A stretch of 64,000 nucleotides of DNA from Bacteroidales bacterium (GTDB lineage: Bacteria; Bacteroidota; Bacteroidia; Bacteroidales; P3): assembly GCA_024400495.1 (NCBI GenBank), contig JAKSMR010000001.1, positions 147,516 to 211,515 on the forward strand. The letters are read 5' to 3'. Both the position numbers and the translations under genes were made by a program. Below are positions 1 to 7,993 of the stretch, one piece after another (position 1 is the stretch's first letter; each line of letters opens with the position of its first letter). A model generated the notes under the pieces. The model saw only the letters and a list, made by a program, of their open reading frames with translations, was not told the DNA's origin and ran no database searches.

Positions 1-249
1 CTCTTTGTCAACACCACCCGTCCTGATGGCGGCATCTCGCACGACACCATCGAGTGTCCTCTCGCCGACGCCAGCGGCCAATGGTATGGCAAACGAACAG
101 GACGCTATATCGACAACCGTTATGCCTTCCGCAAGAATATGATCTTCCCCAGCACCGGCGAATATCGTTTCGAGATCGTTCATGCTATGCGCGACACCAA
201 CGTGGTGGGTATCAAGAACGTAGGACTCCGTATCGAATACGTCCAATAG
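1..249 (+). CDS. gldH: GldH-type lipoprotein, C-terminal part
   Basis: The reading frame is open from the first base and ends in TAG at 247-249, giving the last 82 residues of a protein that begins before the window. The pattern DTIEC, then GxW.G, then NR..F.KN..FP..GEY.FEI..AMR, then VGLRIE matches the C-terminus of GldH. GldH proteins are small outer-membrane lipoproteins first linked to gliding motility and also present in non-gliding Bacteroidales. The signal peptide and lipid-attachment cysteine lie outside the window. It sits 27 bp upstream of the penicillin-binding protein gene on the same strand, so the two are probably co-transcribed. The name rests on remembered family patterns, not a search. 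Confidence 0.75.
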   Translation, partial: LFVNTTRPDGGISHDTIECPLADASGQWYGKRTGRYIDNRYAFRKNMIFPSTGEYRFEIVHAMRDTNVVGIKNVGLRIEYVQ

Positions 250-276
250 GCTATTAACCAGAAAAACATCAACCGT

Positions 277-2580
277 ATGGCACAATACACAAGCGGTAAG
301 AAAAAAAAGAAAAGCAAAAGCACCCAGCACCCTAAGTCCGGCCTCTTCTGGAAGATCTTCGGCGCCCTGTGGGGGGTGGCAATACTCTATTTCTTCATGC
401 TTTCCATGGGATGGCTCGGATTCATGCCCTCCTTCGAAGAGCTGGAGAACCCACGCAGCAACCAGGCTACCGAGGTTATCTCCGCCGATGGCGAGATTCT
501 TGGATTTATCGGTCTGGAAAACCGCTCCAACGTCGCCTATAGCGATCTCTCACCCAACCTGGTGAACGCCCTTATCGCCACAGAGGACGTCCGTTTCTAC
601 AAACACGCCGGCATCGACGCCCGAAGCCTCGGCCGCGTGTTCTTCAAGACCCTTCTGGGCCGTCACAGCAGCTCGGGCGGCGGCAGCACCATCACCCAGC
701 AGCTGGCAAAGAACCTCTTCCCTCGCGAGCACAAGAGCAAGATCGGCGTGGCCCACTCCAAATTCAAAGAATGGGTGGTGGCCGTAAAGCTTGAGCACCA
801 CTACTCCAAGGAAGAGATTATCGCGATGTATTTCAACACCGTCGATTTCGGCAGCAACGCCTTCGGCATCAAGACCGCAGCAAAGACCTTCTTCGACAAA
901 GCTCCTGCCGACCTCACCGTCAGCGAGGCAGCCGTGCTGGTAGGACTCCTCAAGGCTCCTACTTCCTACAGCCCCATCCTCCATCCCGACCGCAGCCTCC
1001 AGCGCCGCAATACCGTGCTCTACCAGATGAACCACTACGACTATCTCACCGACGAGGAGTATGCCCAGTACAGCTCCGAGCCGATAGATATGAAGCACTA
1101 CACCCCCCAAAGCCACAACGACGGTCTGGCCACCTATCTCCGCGAATATCTCCGCACCTATATGAAGGACTGGTGCAAGCACCACCGCAACTCAGAGGGC
1201 AACCACTACGATGTCTATAAGGACGGCCTCCGCATCTACACCACCATCGACTCCCGTATGCAGCGCTACGCCGAAGAGGCCGTGAGAAAGCACCTTAGCG
1301 AGGAGATCCAGCCTGCCTTCAACAAAGAGCTCGCCAACCGCAACGGAAACCCCTTCGTCAACCTCAGCAAAGAGCAGGAGAACAAATATCTCACCCAGGC
1401 CATGAAGAACTCCGACCGCTGGCGCAACATGAAAGCAGCGGGCTACAAGGACAGCGAGATTGAGAAATCGTTCCACGAGAAGACCGAAATGCGTGTCTTT
1501 GCCTGGCGCGACAAGAACCATCCGCGCGACTTCCGCGACACCATCATGACCCCCTGGGATTCGCTCCTGCACTACAAGAAGTTCCTCAACGCCGGCCTGA
1601 TGTCTGTCGAACCCGGCACAGGCTATGTGAAAGCCTATGTGGGCGGCATCAACTACCGTTACTTCAAATACGATAACGTCATGAGCCACCGTCAGGTAGG
1701 CTCGACCTTCAAGCCCTTCGTCTACACCATGGCGTTGCAGGATCTGGGCATGTTCCCCTGCACCCAGGTGCCCAACTCAGAGGTGTGCTTCGACACTGGC
1801 CACGACACCTGGTGCCCCAAGAACTCCTCCCACGAGCGCGAGAACGAGATGGTGACCCTCAAATGGGCTCTGGCACACTCCATCAACTGGGTTTCGGCCT
1901 ATCTGATGAAGCAGGGCTCGCCCGAGCAGGTCATCACCATCGCCCGCAAGATGGGCGTCAAGTCACCCATCGACCCCGTACCCGCCATCTCCGTAGGTAC
2001 GCCCGAGATCACCGTCTATGAGATGGCTGGCGCCATGGCTACCTTCGCCAACAAAGGCGAATACGTAGAGCCCATCTTCGTCACCCGCATCGAGGACAAC
2101 AAAGGCACCGTGCTCGAACGCTTCGTCCCCGAACGCAACGAAGCTATCGACGAGCAGATCGCCTATATGATGATCCACCTCATGCGCGGCGTCGTGCAGA
2201 GCGGTACCGGTACCCGACTGAACTACAAATACAAACTCAACGAATACAGCACCGCCATCGCAGGCAAGACCGGCACCACACAGAACAACTCCGACTGCTG
2301 GTTTGTAGGCATCACACCCAAGCTGGCCACCGCCGTGTGGACTGGCGGCGAGCTCCGCAGCATCCACTTCCGCAACATGACCTACGGACAAGGTGCCGCC
2401 ATGGCGCTGCCTATCTTCGGCTACTACATGAGGAGCATCTACGCCGACTCCAAGATAGGCTTCTACCGCGGCGAGTTCGAGCTTCCCAGCAAGCCGCTCC
2501 AGACCGAACTCGACTGCAGCCTCTTCCAGCAAGAGATCGAAGCCGAGCAAGGCATGCAATGGGACGACAACTGGTGGTAG
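277..2580 (+). CDS. mrcA: Class A penicillin-binding protein 1A (glycosyltransferase/transpeptidase)
   Basis: The 767-residue bifunctional enzyme polymerises lipid II into glycan strands and cross-links the peptides at the outer face of the inner membrane. A lysine-rich N-terminus is followed by one membrane anchor at about residues 25-48. The GT51 domain follows, with EDVRFYKHAGID, GGSTITQQLAKN and the NTVDFGSNAFGI motif. The transpeptidase domain carries the active-site SxxK as STFK in VGSTFKPFVYT, the SxN motif as SIN in AHSINW, and KTG in GKTGTT. All catalytic motifs are present and length is normal for the family. It lies between gldH and rlmN in a plus-strand run. A long minus-strand frame inside it is a coding shadow. 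Confidence 0.95.
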   Translation: MAQYTSGKKKKKSKSTQHPKSGLFWKIFGALWGVAILYFFMLSMGWLGFMPSFEELENPRSNQATEVISADGEILGFIGLENRSNVAYSDLSPNLVNALIATEDVRFYKHAGIDARSLGRVFFKTLLGRHSSSGGGSTITQQLAKNLFPREHKSKIGVAHSKFKEWVVAVKLEHHYSKEEIIAMYFNTVDFGSNAFGIKTAAKTFFDKAPADLTVSEAAVLVGLLKAPTSYSPILHPDRSLQRRNTVLYQMNHYDYLTDEEYAQYSSEPIDMKHYTPQSHNDGLATYLREYLRTYMKDWCKHHRNSEGNHYDVYKDGLRIYTTIDSRMQRYAEEAVRKHLSEEIQPAFNKELANRNGNPFVNLSKEQENKYLTQAMKNSDRWRNMKAAGYKDSEIEKSFHEKTEMRVFAWRDKNHPRDFRDTIMTPWDSLLHYKKFLNAGLMSVEPGTGYVKAYVGGINYRYFKYDNVMSHRQVGSTFKPFVYTMALQDLGMFPCTQVPNSEVCFDTGHDTWCPKNSSHERENEMVTLKWALAHSINWVSAYLMKQGSPEQVITIARKMGVKSPIDPVPAISVGTPEITVYEMAGAMATFANKGEYVEPIFVTRIEDNKGTVLERFVPERNEAIDEQIAYMMIHLMRGVVQSGTGTRLNYKYKLNEYSTAIAGKTGTTQNNSDCWFVGITPKLATAVWTGGELRSIHFRNMTYGQGAAMALPIFGYYMRSIYADSKIGFYRGEFELPSKPLQTELDCSLFQQEIEAEQGMQWDDNWW

Positions 2581-2611
2581 TATTCTCCTCACTAACGGCA
2601 ATATTCTTAAC

Positions 2612-3661
2612 GTGGAAAAGATAAATCTCTTCGGCCTCACTCTGAGCCAGCTGCAGACGCTCTGCCAGGAGCAGGGATTTCCCAAATTCACCGCCAAGCA
2701 GATGGCCGACTGGCTCTATGCCAAGCGCGTGCTCACCATCGACGAGATGACCAACCTCTCGCTCAAGGTACGGTCCCAGCTCAACGACATAGCCTACATA
2801 GGACGCCATTTCCCCATCGACTGCCAGACCTCTAAAGACGGGACGAAGAAATACCTGTTCCGCGTCACCGATGCCGACGAAGCGCCCCAGCATGTCCCCC
2901 ATCAATATGTCGAGTCGGTATTCATCCCCGACGGCGACAGAGGCACGCTCTGCATCTCCTGCCAGCGAGGCTGCAAGATGGGCTGCAAGTTCTGCGTTAC
3001 CGGACAGCAGGGATTCCACGGCAGCCTGTCGGCAGGAGAGATCCTCAACCAGATCTTCTCTATCCCCGAGTTCGATCTTCTCACCAACATTGTATATATG
3101 GGCATGGGAGAGCCGATGGACAACTACGACAACGTGCTCCATTCCACACAGGTGCTCACCGAGCCTTGGGGCCTTGCCTGGAGTCCGCGCCGACTGACCG
3201 TCAGTTCTGTGGGAATCACCCCTATGCTCCGTCGTTTCATTGAAGAGAGCGAATGCCACGTAGCCGTCAGCCTCCACAACCCCTACCCCTCCGAGCGCCA
3301 GCAGATCATGCCTATGGAGAAGACCTATCCCATCACCGGCGTGGTCTCCATGCTTCACGACTTCGACTGGAGCGGACAGCGCCGCATCTCGTTCGAGTAT
3401 ACGATGTTCAAAGGAGTCAACGACGATCTGGGCCATGCCGCCGAGCTGGTGCGGCTGCTTCGCGGTCTCCATTGCCGCGTTAACCTGATACGCTTCCATG
3501 AGAGCGATGCTGTCGACCTCCACACCAGTGCCCGACCCACTATGGAGAAGTTCCGCGACTACCTCAACAACCACGACATCACCTGCACCATCCGCGCCTC
3601 CCGAGGCGAAGATATCATGGCTGCCTGCGGCCTTCTCGCCGGCACCGCCGACCAGCAATAG
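2612..3661 (+). CDS. rlmN: 23S rRNA (A2503-C2)/tRNA A37 methyltransferase RlmN
   Basis: This 349-residue radical SAM enzyme methylates C2 of A2503 in 23S rRNA and A37 of some tRNAs. The CxxxCxxC cluster is seen in GCKMGCKFC, followed by VTGQQGF. The sequence GMGEPMDNYDNV is the usual glycine-rich SAM-binding segment. The C-terminal acceptor cysteine lies in RGEDIMAACG. The start chosen is GTG at 2612, because the product then begins VEKINLFGLT, the expected RlmN N-terminus, and no suitable ATG lies nearby. It starts 31 bp after the penicillin-binding protein stop, consistent with an operon. Confidence 0.93.
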   Translation: MEKINLFGLTLSQLQTLCQEQGFPKFTAKQMADWLYAKRVLTIDEMTNLSLKVRSQLNDIAYIGRHFPIDCQTSKDGTKKYLFRVTDADEAPQHVPHQYVESVFIPDGDRGTLCISCQRGCKMGCKFCVTGQQGFHGSLSAGEILNQIFSIPEFDLLTNIVYMGMGEPMDNYDNVLHSTQVLTEPWGLAWSPRRLTVSSVGITPMLRRFIEESECHVAVSLHNPYPSERQQIMPMEKTYPITGVVSMLHDFDWSGQRRISFEYTMFKGVNDDLGHAAELVRLLRGLHCRVNLIRFHESDAVDLHTSARPTMEKFRDYLNNHDITCTIRASRGEDIMAACGLLAGTADQQ

Positions 3662-3688
3662 TCCTCTCCTAGCCTCCCCTCTTCGCCC

Positions 3689-4279
3689 ATGGACGACCAC
3701 CTTCCCCCCATCGAGACGCACCCTCTACAGCCGTTCCTTCCCTCTAATGGGAAGATCCTCATGCTCGGCTCCTTCCCGCCACAAAAGAAACGCTGGAAGA
3801 TCGATTTCTTCTACCCCAATTTCAACAACGATATGTGGCGCGTGATAGGCTCCATTTTTTACGAAGATCCGCTGCATTTCGTTGATTCCAAGGCAAAGAC
3901 CTATCGCAAAGAGGAAATCATCGACTTTCTGAATATGGTAGGCATCGGCCTCTTCGACACCGCCTCCGAAGTGAGGCGATTGCAGGACAACGCCTCCGAC
4001 AAGTTCCTTGAGATTGTCACCCCTACCGACATTGCCGCGTTGCTGACCCAGATGCCACATTGCAGGACCCTCGCCACCACAGGTCAGAAAGCCACCGACA
4101 CCCTCTGCGACCTTCTCTCCATCGCAGAGCCGCCTCTCGGGCATTATACCGAGTTTCAACACGCCGGCCATCCCTTCCGGCTCTACCGTATGCCCAGCAC
4201 CTCACGCGCCTATCCCCTGCCCCTCACCAAGAAGGCAGAAGCCTATCGCAAGATGTTCCACGAGATAGGACTCCTGTAG
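3689..4279 (+). CDS. Uracil-DNA glycosylase superfamily protein (mismatch/hypoxanthine type)
   Basis: This 196-residue protein has the N-terminal pattern ILMLGSFPP followed by FFYPNFNNDMWRVIGSIF. This matches the active-site region of the MUG/hypoxanthine branch of the uracil-DNA glycosylase fold. The later segment ATTGQKA and the HAGHPFRLYRMPSTSRA region correspond to the C-terminal substrate-binding part, where the PSTS motif is typical. It likely removes a deaminated base from DNA. The exact lesion cannot be told from sequence. It lies 27 bp after rlmN and ends the plus-strand run. A non-coding block of about 870 bp follows. Confidence 0.75.
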   Translation: MDDHLPPIETHPLQPFLPSNGKILMLGSFPPQKKRWKIDFFYPNFNNDMWRVIGSIFYEDPLHFVDSKAKTYRKEEIIDFLNMVGIGLFDTASEVRRLQDNASDKFLEIVTPTDIAALLTQMPHCRTLATTGQKATDTLCDLLSIAEPPLGHYTEFQHAGHPFRLYRMPSTSRAYPLPLTKKAEAYRKMFHEIGLL

Positions 4280-4317
4280 CGGTCTCTCGTCGGCAAACTT
4301 CTTTATACTTATACAAG

Positions 4318-4348
4318 GCAACCCCTCAGGATCGCCCAACGGGGTTGC
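4318..4348. other. Stem-loop downstream of the glycosylase gene
   Basis: An 8-bp perfect stem GCAACCCC / GGGGTTGC encloses a 15-base loop, 39 bp after the glycosylase stop. There is no T-run, so it is at best an imperfect terminator. A separate perfect 14-bp palindrome, GGCAATCGATTGCC, follows at 4352-4365. Confidence 0.4.
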
Positions 4349-4398
4349 AACGGCAATCGATTGCCATGTAGAGAATTGGTGTTCTAAAAAACCCCATC

Positions 4399-4557
4399 TG
4401 TTACACGTTACAACGTTACAATGAAAAAAATGGATACCCCCAACTCCTCTATATACTATCTAACTAATTAATATATATATAATTATAAATAATAATAAAG
4501 AAAAGAAGAGAAGTGGATACCTCAAAAAAAACCATTGTAACGTTGTAACGTGTAACA
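4399..4557 (+). repeat. Inverted-repeat non-coding element, copy 1
   Basis: Perfect 25-bp inverted arms at 4399-4423 and 4533-4557 flank a 109-bp AT-rich core. Each arm is made of three near-identical 8-bp steps built on GTTACA. The core runs A-tract, TGGATAC, AACTCCT, alternating TATATA, CTAACTAATTAAT, and ends in TACCTC plus an A-tract. The same core order, read on the minus strand, occurs at 53732-53879, but the arms there are unrelated in sequence. No reading frame of useful length is inside. It lies between convergent genes (glycosylase + and tRNA-Ala -). No known family is recognised. Confidence 0.8.
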
Positions 4558-4951
4558 AAAACCCAACCTCGTCTCCCGTAAAGAACTGATGTACAACGGA
4601 GTATAGAGCAACCAAATCTTCTCCTTCTATGAAGCTTGTGTTACCCAAGGGTTCAAAATGCCTCAAATTGGCCTTCTGTAGGACCTAAAAAGGCACAAAC
4701 CGAACCCCGAGTACCTACATTTTTTCCGATTTTGGAAAAATTCAAAGTGGAACAAAAATCCTATTTCCCGACCAAAAGTGGAAGGTATCGTAAGGATTTT
4801 TGGCCAACCCGGCTGTGGATAGTGACGACCCGAAAGGAAGACAGCCCCATCTCTATGAGGCTTCTGCCACGATATTGGCCCTCCCGGCTATCGGATATCC
4901 GCCCTTTGGACCTCGCTAGGGTCCCCTTTCTTTGGGGTAACCCCCTAGGGG

Positions 4952-5041
4952 TAGCGCCTATATAGCACCTATATTTAGCGGGCTGGCGCCTAGAATTGTA
5001 GGCACTGCCTAGGCTCTAAGCAGGCACTACTTAGGCCCCAG
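4952..5041 (+). repeat. 11-bp-period tandem repeat, TAGCRCCTATA type
   Basis: TAGCGCCTATA at 4952 is followed directly by TAGCACCTATA at 4963, and GGCGCCTAGAA at 4985 stays in phase. A second stretch has TAGGC or CAGGC starting at 4999, 5010, 5021 and 5032, again exactly 11 bp apart. The units are degenerate and non-coding. A related 11-bp array is at 53332-53375. The region from 4558 to 4951 between the inverted-repeat element and this array holds no gene that I can support. Confidence 0.65.
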
Positions 5042-5114
5042 CCTATCCTAAAGCCGAGGCTGCACCCTCGCTAGCCTCCCTATCGGCGGACCTATTCTGC
5101 TGATGGCAGAAAGG

Positions 5115-5149
5115 AAAAGCAGGCAGATGATTTCTCAACTGCCTGCTTT
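5115..5149 (-). terminator. Intrinsic terminator of tRNA-Ala
   Basis: A 12-base left side AAAAGCAGGCAG and right side CTGCCTGCTTT form a strong hairpin just after the 3' end of tRNA-Ala. On the minus strand the stem is followed by a short T-run. Confidence 0.8.
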
Positions 5150-5153
5150 CTTG

Positions 5154-5226
5154 TGGAGTATACCAGAATCGAACTGGTCACCTTTTGACTGCCAGTCAAA
5201 CGCTCTACCATATGAGCTAATACCCC
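5154..5226 (-). tRNA. tRNA-Ala (anticodon GGC)
   Basis: The minus strand folds into a complete cloverleaf of 73 nt. The acceptor stem pairs GGGGTAT with ATACTCC and the discriminator base is A. The anticodon stem-loop reads TTTGA-CTGGCAG-TCAAA, giving anticodon GGC, and the T-loop is TTCGATT. The 3' CCA is not encoded. It is flanked by its own promoter and terminator. Confidence 0.95.
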
Positions 5227-5250
5227 AGTTTTTGTCTCTTAAAAACGATG

Positions 5251-5258
5251 CAAAAGTA
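5251..5258 (-). promoter_or_regulatory. Promoter -7 element for tRNA-Ala
   Basis: The minus strand reads TACTTTTG, matching the Bacteroidota -7 consensus TAnnTTTG, 25 bp upstream of the tRNA 5' end. A clear TTTG at -33 is not seen, only a T-run. Confidence 0.6.
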
Positions 5259-5402
5259 CATACTTTTTTTTGATTGGCAAAATATTTTTTACTTTTCACT
5301 CATTATCAAACAAATATAGATGCAAAAAACTGCCAAACCGACACCGAAACAGGTATTAATACAGGAAAATCGGCCTCTATTTTTTGTGTCAGAAGGTTAC
5401 CA

Positions 5403-6185
5403 CTAAACATCCCAGTCGATATGGTCCAACGAACTGTTGCGTTGGAAGGACGATTCCTGGGACGCCCCTTCGTCGTTCTGCTGCTGCGAGTAGGCCTGCA
5501 ACTCGCGGAGTTTGCGGGTGCCGATCTTCCATAATTTCACATCAAACCAGATAAATACGACCATAAAGATGCCCGAAAACAGACCTTCGTTTACTCCTAA
5601 CTCCTCGGGAACCATAAGCAGGGAGTCGTAGGTGCCGTGGAGCAGCATAGGGACGAAGAAGGCCTTGAGGAGATTCGCCACCTTCTGCTGGGGCTGGAAC
5701 CTGGCCAGAGCAAAGTAGTAGCCCATCACCACTCCGAAAAGGAAATGGCCCGGAACGGAGAGCAAAGCTCGCACTGTACCGGTCTGAAGAGCATCGAAAT
5801 AATCGCCGGCCTGGAAGACATAGGCGATATTTTCGACACAAGCAAAGCCCAAAGAGACAAAGGTGGCGTAGACGATGCCGTCGAAATATTCGTTGAAATT
5901 GCGGTTTCGCCACACCGCCCAATAGAGCATCAGCAGCTTGACCAGCTCCTCTGAGGCGCCGGCGACGACAAAACCGGTATAGATTCCCGCACTTATAGGG
6001 AAGGGAGGCGTGAAAATCGACAGCAATCCCTCCAAAATGATGGCAGGAATGACGCTGAGGCATCCGAAGAAGAAGGCCTTCAGCAACATAGAGAGAGGCT
6101 CGCGCTCATAACGATCCTTAATGTAGATGTATAATAACAATACGACAACAGGTAATACGGCGAGAGCTATAAGGGTAGCGTTCAT
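5403..6185 (-). CDS. PrsW-family intramembrane metalloprotease
   Basis: This 260-residue integral membrane protein has about seven hydrophobic segments. Family motifs are visible: an early YIKDRYEREP segment, SEELVKLLML containing the EE pair, FDGIVYATFVSLGFACVEN, and GHFLFGVVMGYYF with its histidine, then LLHGTYDS. PrsW of Bacillus cleaves the anti-sigma factor RsiW. The target here is unknown and no anti-sigma gene is adjacent. The C-terminus is a hydrophilic tail ending DHIDWDV. The gene is transcribed away from the lutA-like gene from an overlapping divergent promoter. Confidence 0.8.
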   Translation of the reverse strand: MNATLIALAVLPVVVLLLYIYIKDRYEREPLSMLLKAFFFGCLSVIPAIILEGLLSIFTPPFPISAGIYTGFVVAGASEELVKLLMLYWAVWRNRNFNEYFDGIVYATFVSLGFACVENIAYVFQAGDYFDALQTGTVRALLSVPGHFLFGVVMGYYFALARFQPQQKVANLLKAFFVPMLLHGTYDSLLMVPEELGVNEGLFSGIFMVVFIWFDVKLWKIGTRKLRELQAYSQQQNDEGASQESSFQRNSSLDHIDWDV

Positions 6186-6210
6186 TGCAGAATGTGGGTG
6201 TTGAAAAACT

Positions 6211-6247
6211 TTTGCAAAAATACAGATTTTTTTCGTATTTTTGCAAA
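6211..6247. promoter_or_regulatory. Overlapping divergent promoters for the PrsW and lutA-like genes
   Basis: On the plus strand, TTTG at 6211-6214, a 21-bp spacer and TATTTTTG at 6236-6243 form a full Bacteroidota promoter for the lutA-like gene. On the minus strand, TTTG at 6244-6247, a 21-bp spacer and TATTTTTG at 6215-6222 form an equivalent promoter for the PrsW gene. The two share almost all their bases, and each -7 box abuts the -33 box of the other. Confidence 0.8.
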
Positions 6248-6277
6248 TCTTTTCTAACTTACTATTAATCTGCTATC

Positions 6278-7003
6278 ATGGAGTCTAACAAATTGAAGGT
6301 TGGAATATTTGTTCCCTGCTGTATCGACCAATTTTATCCTCAGACGGGCATGAAAATGATCGCCCTTCTGCAACGTCTGGGCTGCAACTGCACCTACCCC
6401 GTGGAGCAGACCTGCTGCGGACAGGATCTCTATCTCAACGGCGACAGAGAAGGGGCACGACTGCTGGCCGAGAAGATGATAAATATGTTCCAGCCCTACG
6501 ATTATGTGGTGGGATGCAGCAGCGGATGTGTGGCCTACATGAAACGGTTCTTCGGCGAGATGTTCTACAACTCGTCGTACCACAACGAGTTTGGAAAATT
6601 CACCAACAAGGTGATGGACATTACCGATTTTCTGGCAAATATACTTCAGTACACCCCTTCCGACAGAATCTTCCCCCACAAGGTTGCTGTGCTGGACCAT
6701 TGCCGTACCGTGCACGACTATGGTCTTTTTGACGAACCACGCACGTTGCTCAAAGCCATCAACGGCCTGGAGCTCGTAGAGCTCCACGATCACTCCTGCT
6801 GCGGATTTGGCGGCACCTTCGCCAACTATTTCGAGCCTATCTCCACAGAGATGGTAAAACAAAAGGTTGCGGCTGCACAAACGGCTGGCGCCGAATATAT
6901 TGTATCCACCGAGCCCACTTGTCTGATGCATCTGCAGTCGTACCTCAACAAAGAGGGCATCGACATCAAATGCTGCCACATCATCGACCTCTTAGAGGAC
7001 TAG
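6278..7003 (+). CDS. lutA: LutA/YkgE-type (Fe-S)-binding oxidoreductase subunit
   Basis: This 241-residue protein has two cysteine-rich CCG domains. VPCCIDQFYP and EQTCCGQ form the first half, and LDHCRTVHDYG and HSCCGFGGTF the second. STEPTCLMHLQ closes the C-terminus. This is the pattern of LutA, the subunit that with LutB and LutC oxidises L-lactate to pyruvate in Bacillus, and of the related YkgE. Its likely partner, a LutB-like protein, is about 50 kb away at 57299-58444 instead of adjacent. No LutC is seen in the window. A TIGR01212-type radical SAM gene follows after 15 bp. Family assignment is strong. Lactate as substrate is inference. Confidence 0.82.
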   Translation: MESNKLKVGIFVPCCIDQFYPQTGMKMIALLQRLGCNCTYPVEQTCCGQDLYLNGDREGARLLAEKMINMFQPYDYVVGCSSGCVAYMKRFFGEMFYNSSYHNEFGKFTNKVMDITDFLANILQYTPSDRIFPHKVAVLDHCRTVHDYGLFDEPRTLLKAINGLELVELHDHSCCGFGGTFANYFEPISTEMVKQKVAAAQTAGAEYIVSTEPTCLMHLQSYLNKEGIDIKCCHIIDLLED

Positions 7004-7018
7004 AACATCATAGAACCA

Positions 7019-7984
7019 ATGCGTTACAATTCGTACTCACAATATTTCCGCTCGCTCTTCGGAGGAAGGATGCAGAAGCTCTCCATCGACGCAGGCTTCT
7101 CGTGCCCTAACCGCGACGGACGCCTCACTACCGGAGGCTGCACGTTTTGTAACAACGAGGCTTTCACCCCCTCCTACCTGCGCGAGGACAAGGAACACAA
7201 CCATATGCGTGTAGTGAAATCCATCACCCGGCAGATAGAGGAAGGCATCGAATTCCACCAGTGGCGCTACCATCAGCCGCTGCGCTATCTGGCTTACTTT
7301 CAGGCCTATTCCAACACCTATGCTCCTCTCGAGATACTCAAGCAACGGTACGAAGAGGCGCTGAGACATCCTCAGGTGGCTGGGCTGGTGATAGGAACCC
7401 GCCCCGACTGCGTGGACGAGGAGAAGCTGGACTATCTGGCCTCATTGGCAAGAGAGTATTATGTGGCCGTTGAGTATGGCGTTGAAAGCGTGTACGATAC
7501 TACCCTCAAGACCATCCACCGAGGCCACGACTTCGCCTGCACAGAAAAGGCTGTTCGCATGACGGCCGAGAGAGGGCTGCATTGTGGGGGGCATTTCATC
7601 CTGGGGCTGCCGGGAGAGACGCGCGAGATGATGCTCAATAGCGTGCAACGTATTAATTCCATGCCACTTGAGACTGTCAAGTTCCATCAGCTGCAAATCC
7701 TCAAAGGTTCATTAATGGAGAAAGATATCACCAATATCCCGCCTTCTTTCGCGCTAGAGGACTACATCCAGCTGGTGTGCGACATCGTAGAGAGGCTGCG
7801 CCCCGACCTGATCGTGGAGCGCTTTGCAGGCGAGGTCCCTCCTCGCTATCAGGCCGACCCTAACCGCAGCTGGAGAAGAGACGACGGACGCCTTCTCCGC
7901 AACGAAGAGATCCCAACCCTCGTCGAACGGGAACTGGAACGCAGAGAGAGCCATCAAGGATGCAAATATCAAGAAATCAGATAA
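7019..7984 (+). CDS. Radical SAM protein, TIGR01212/YhcC family
   Basis: This 321-residue protein starts MRYNSYSQYFRSLFGGRMQKLSIDAGFSCPNR (given as positions 1-32 of the product). The iron-sulfur cysteines follow the unusual spacing of this family, one in SCPNRDG and two in GGCTFCNN. YFQAYSNTYAP and GTRPDCVD are other family segments, as are GVESVYDTTLKTIHRGHD and the GHFILGLPGETREMM strand. Its reaction is not known. Relatives occur across bacteria. It lies 15 bp after the lutA-like gene and 9 bp before dapB. Confidence 0.85.
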   Translation: MRYNSYSQYFRSLFGGRMQKLSIDAGFSCPNRDGRLTTGGCTFCNNEAFTPSYLREDKEHNHMRVVKSITRQIEEGIEFHQWRYHQPLRYLAYFQAYSNTYAPLEILKQRYEEALRHPQVAGLVIGTRPDCVDEEKLDYLASLAREYYVAVEYGVESVYDTTLKTIHRGHDFACTEKAVRMTAERGLHCGGHFILGLPGETREMMLNSVQRINSMPLETVKFHQLQILKGSLMEKDITNIPPSFALEDYIQLVCDIVERLRPDLIVERFAGEVPPRYQADPNRSWRRDDGRLLRNEEIPTLVERELERRESHQGCKYQEIR

Positions 7985-7993
7985 ACTAGAGAT

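Noticed and set aside
550-2697. Minus-strand frames opposite the penicillin-binding protein and rlmN genes
   Set aside because: Valine/glycine-rich antisense translations without any domain; the plus-strand genes have full catalytic motifs.
4399-4557. Short repeats in the element arms as a CRISPR array
   Set aside because: Only three steps of 7-8 bp, no spacers, inverted arrangement and no cas genes.
4636-4965. A 109-codon plus-strand frame in the repeat-rich gap before tRNA-Ala
   Set aside because: No promoter, no recognisable domain, unusual residue mix, and it runs into the 11-bp repeat array.
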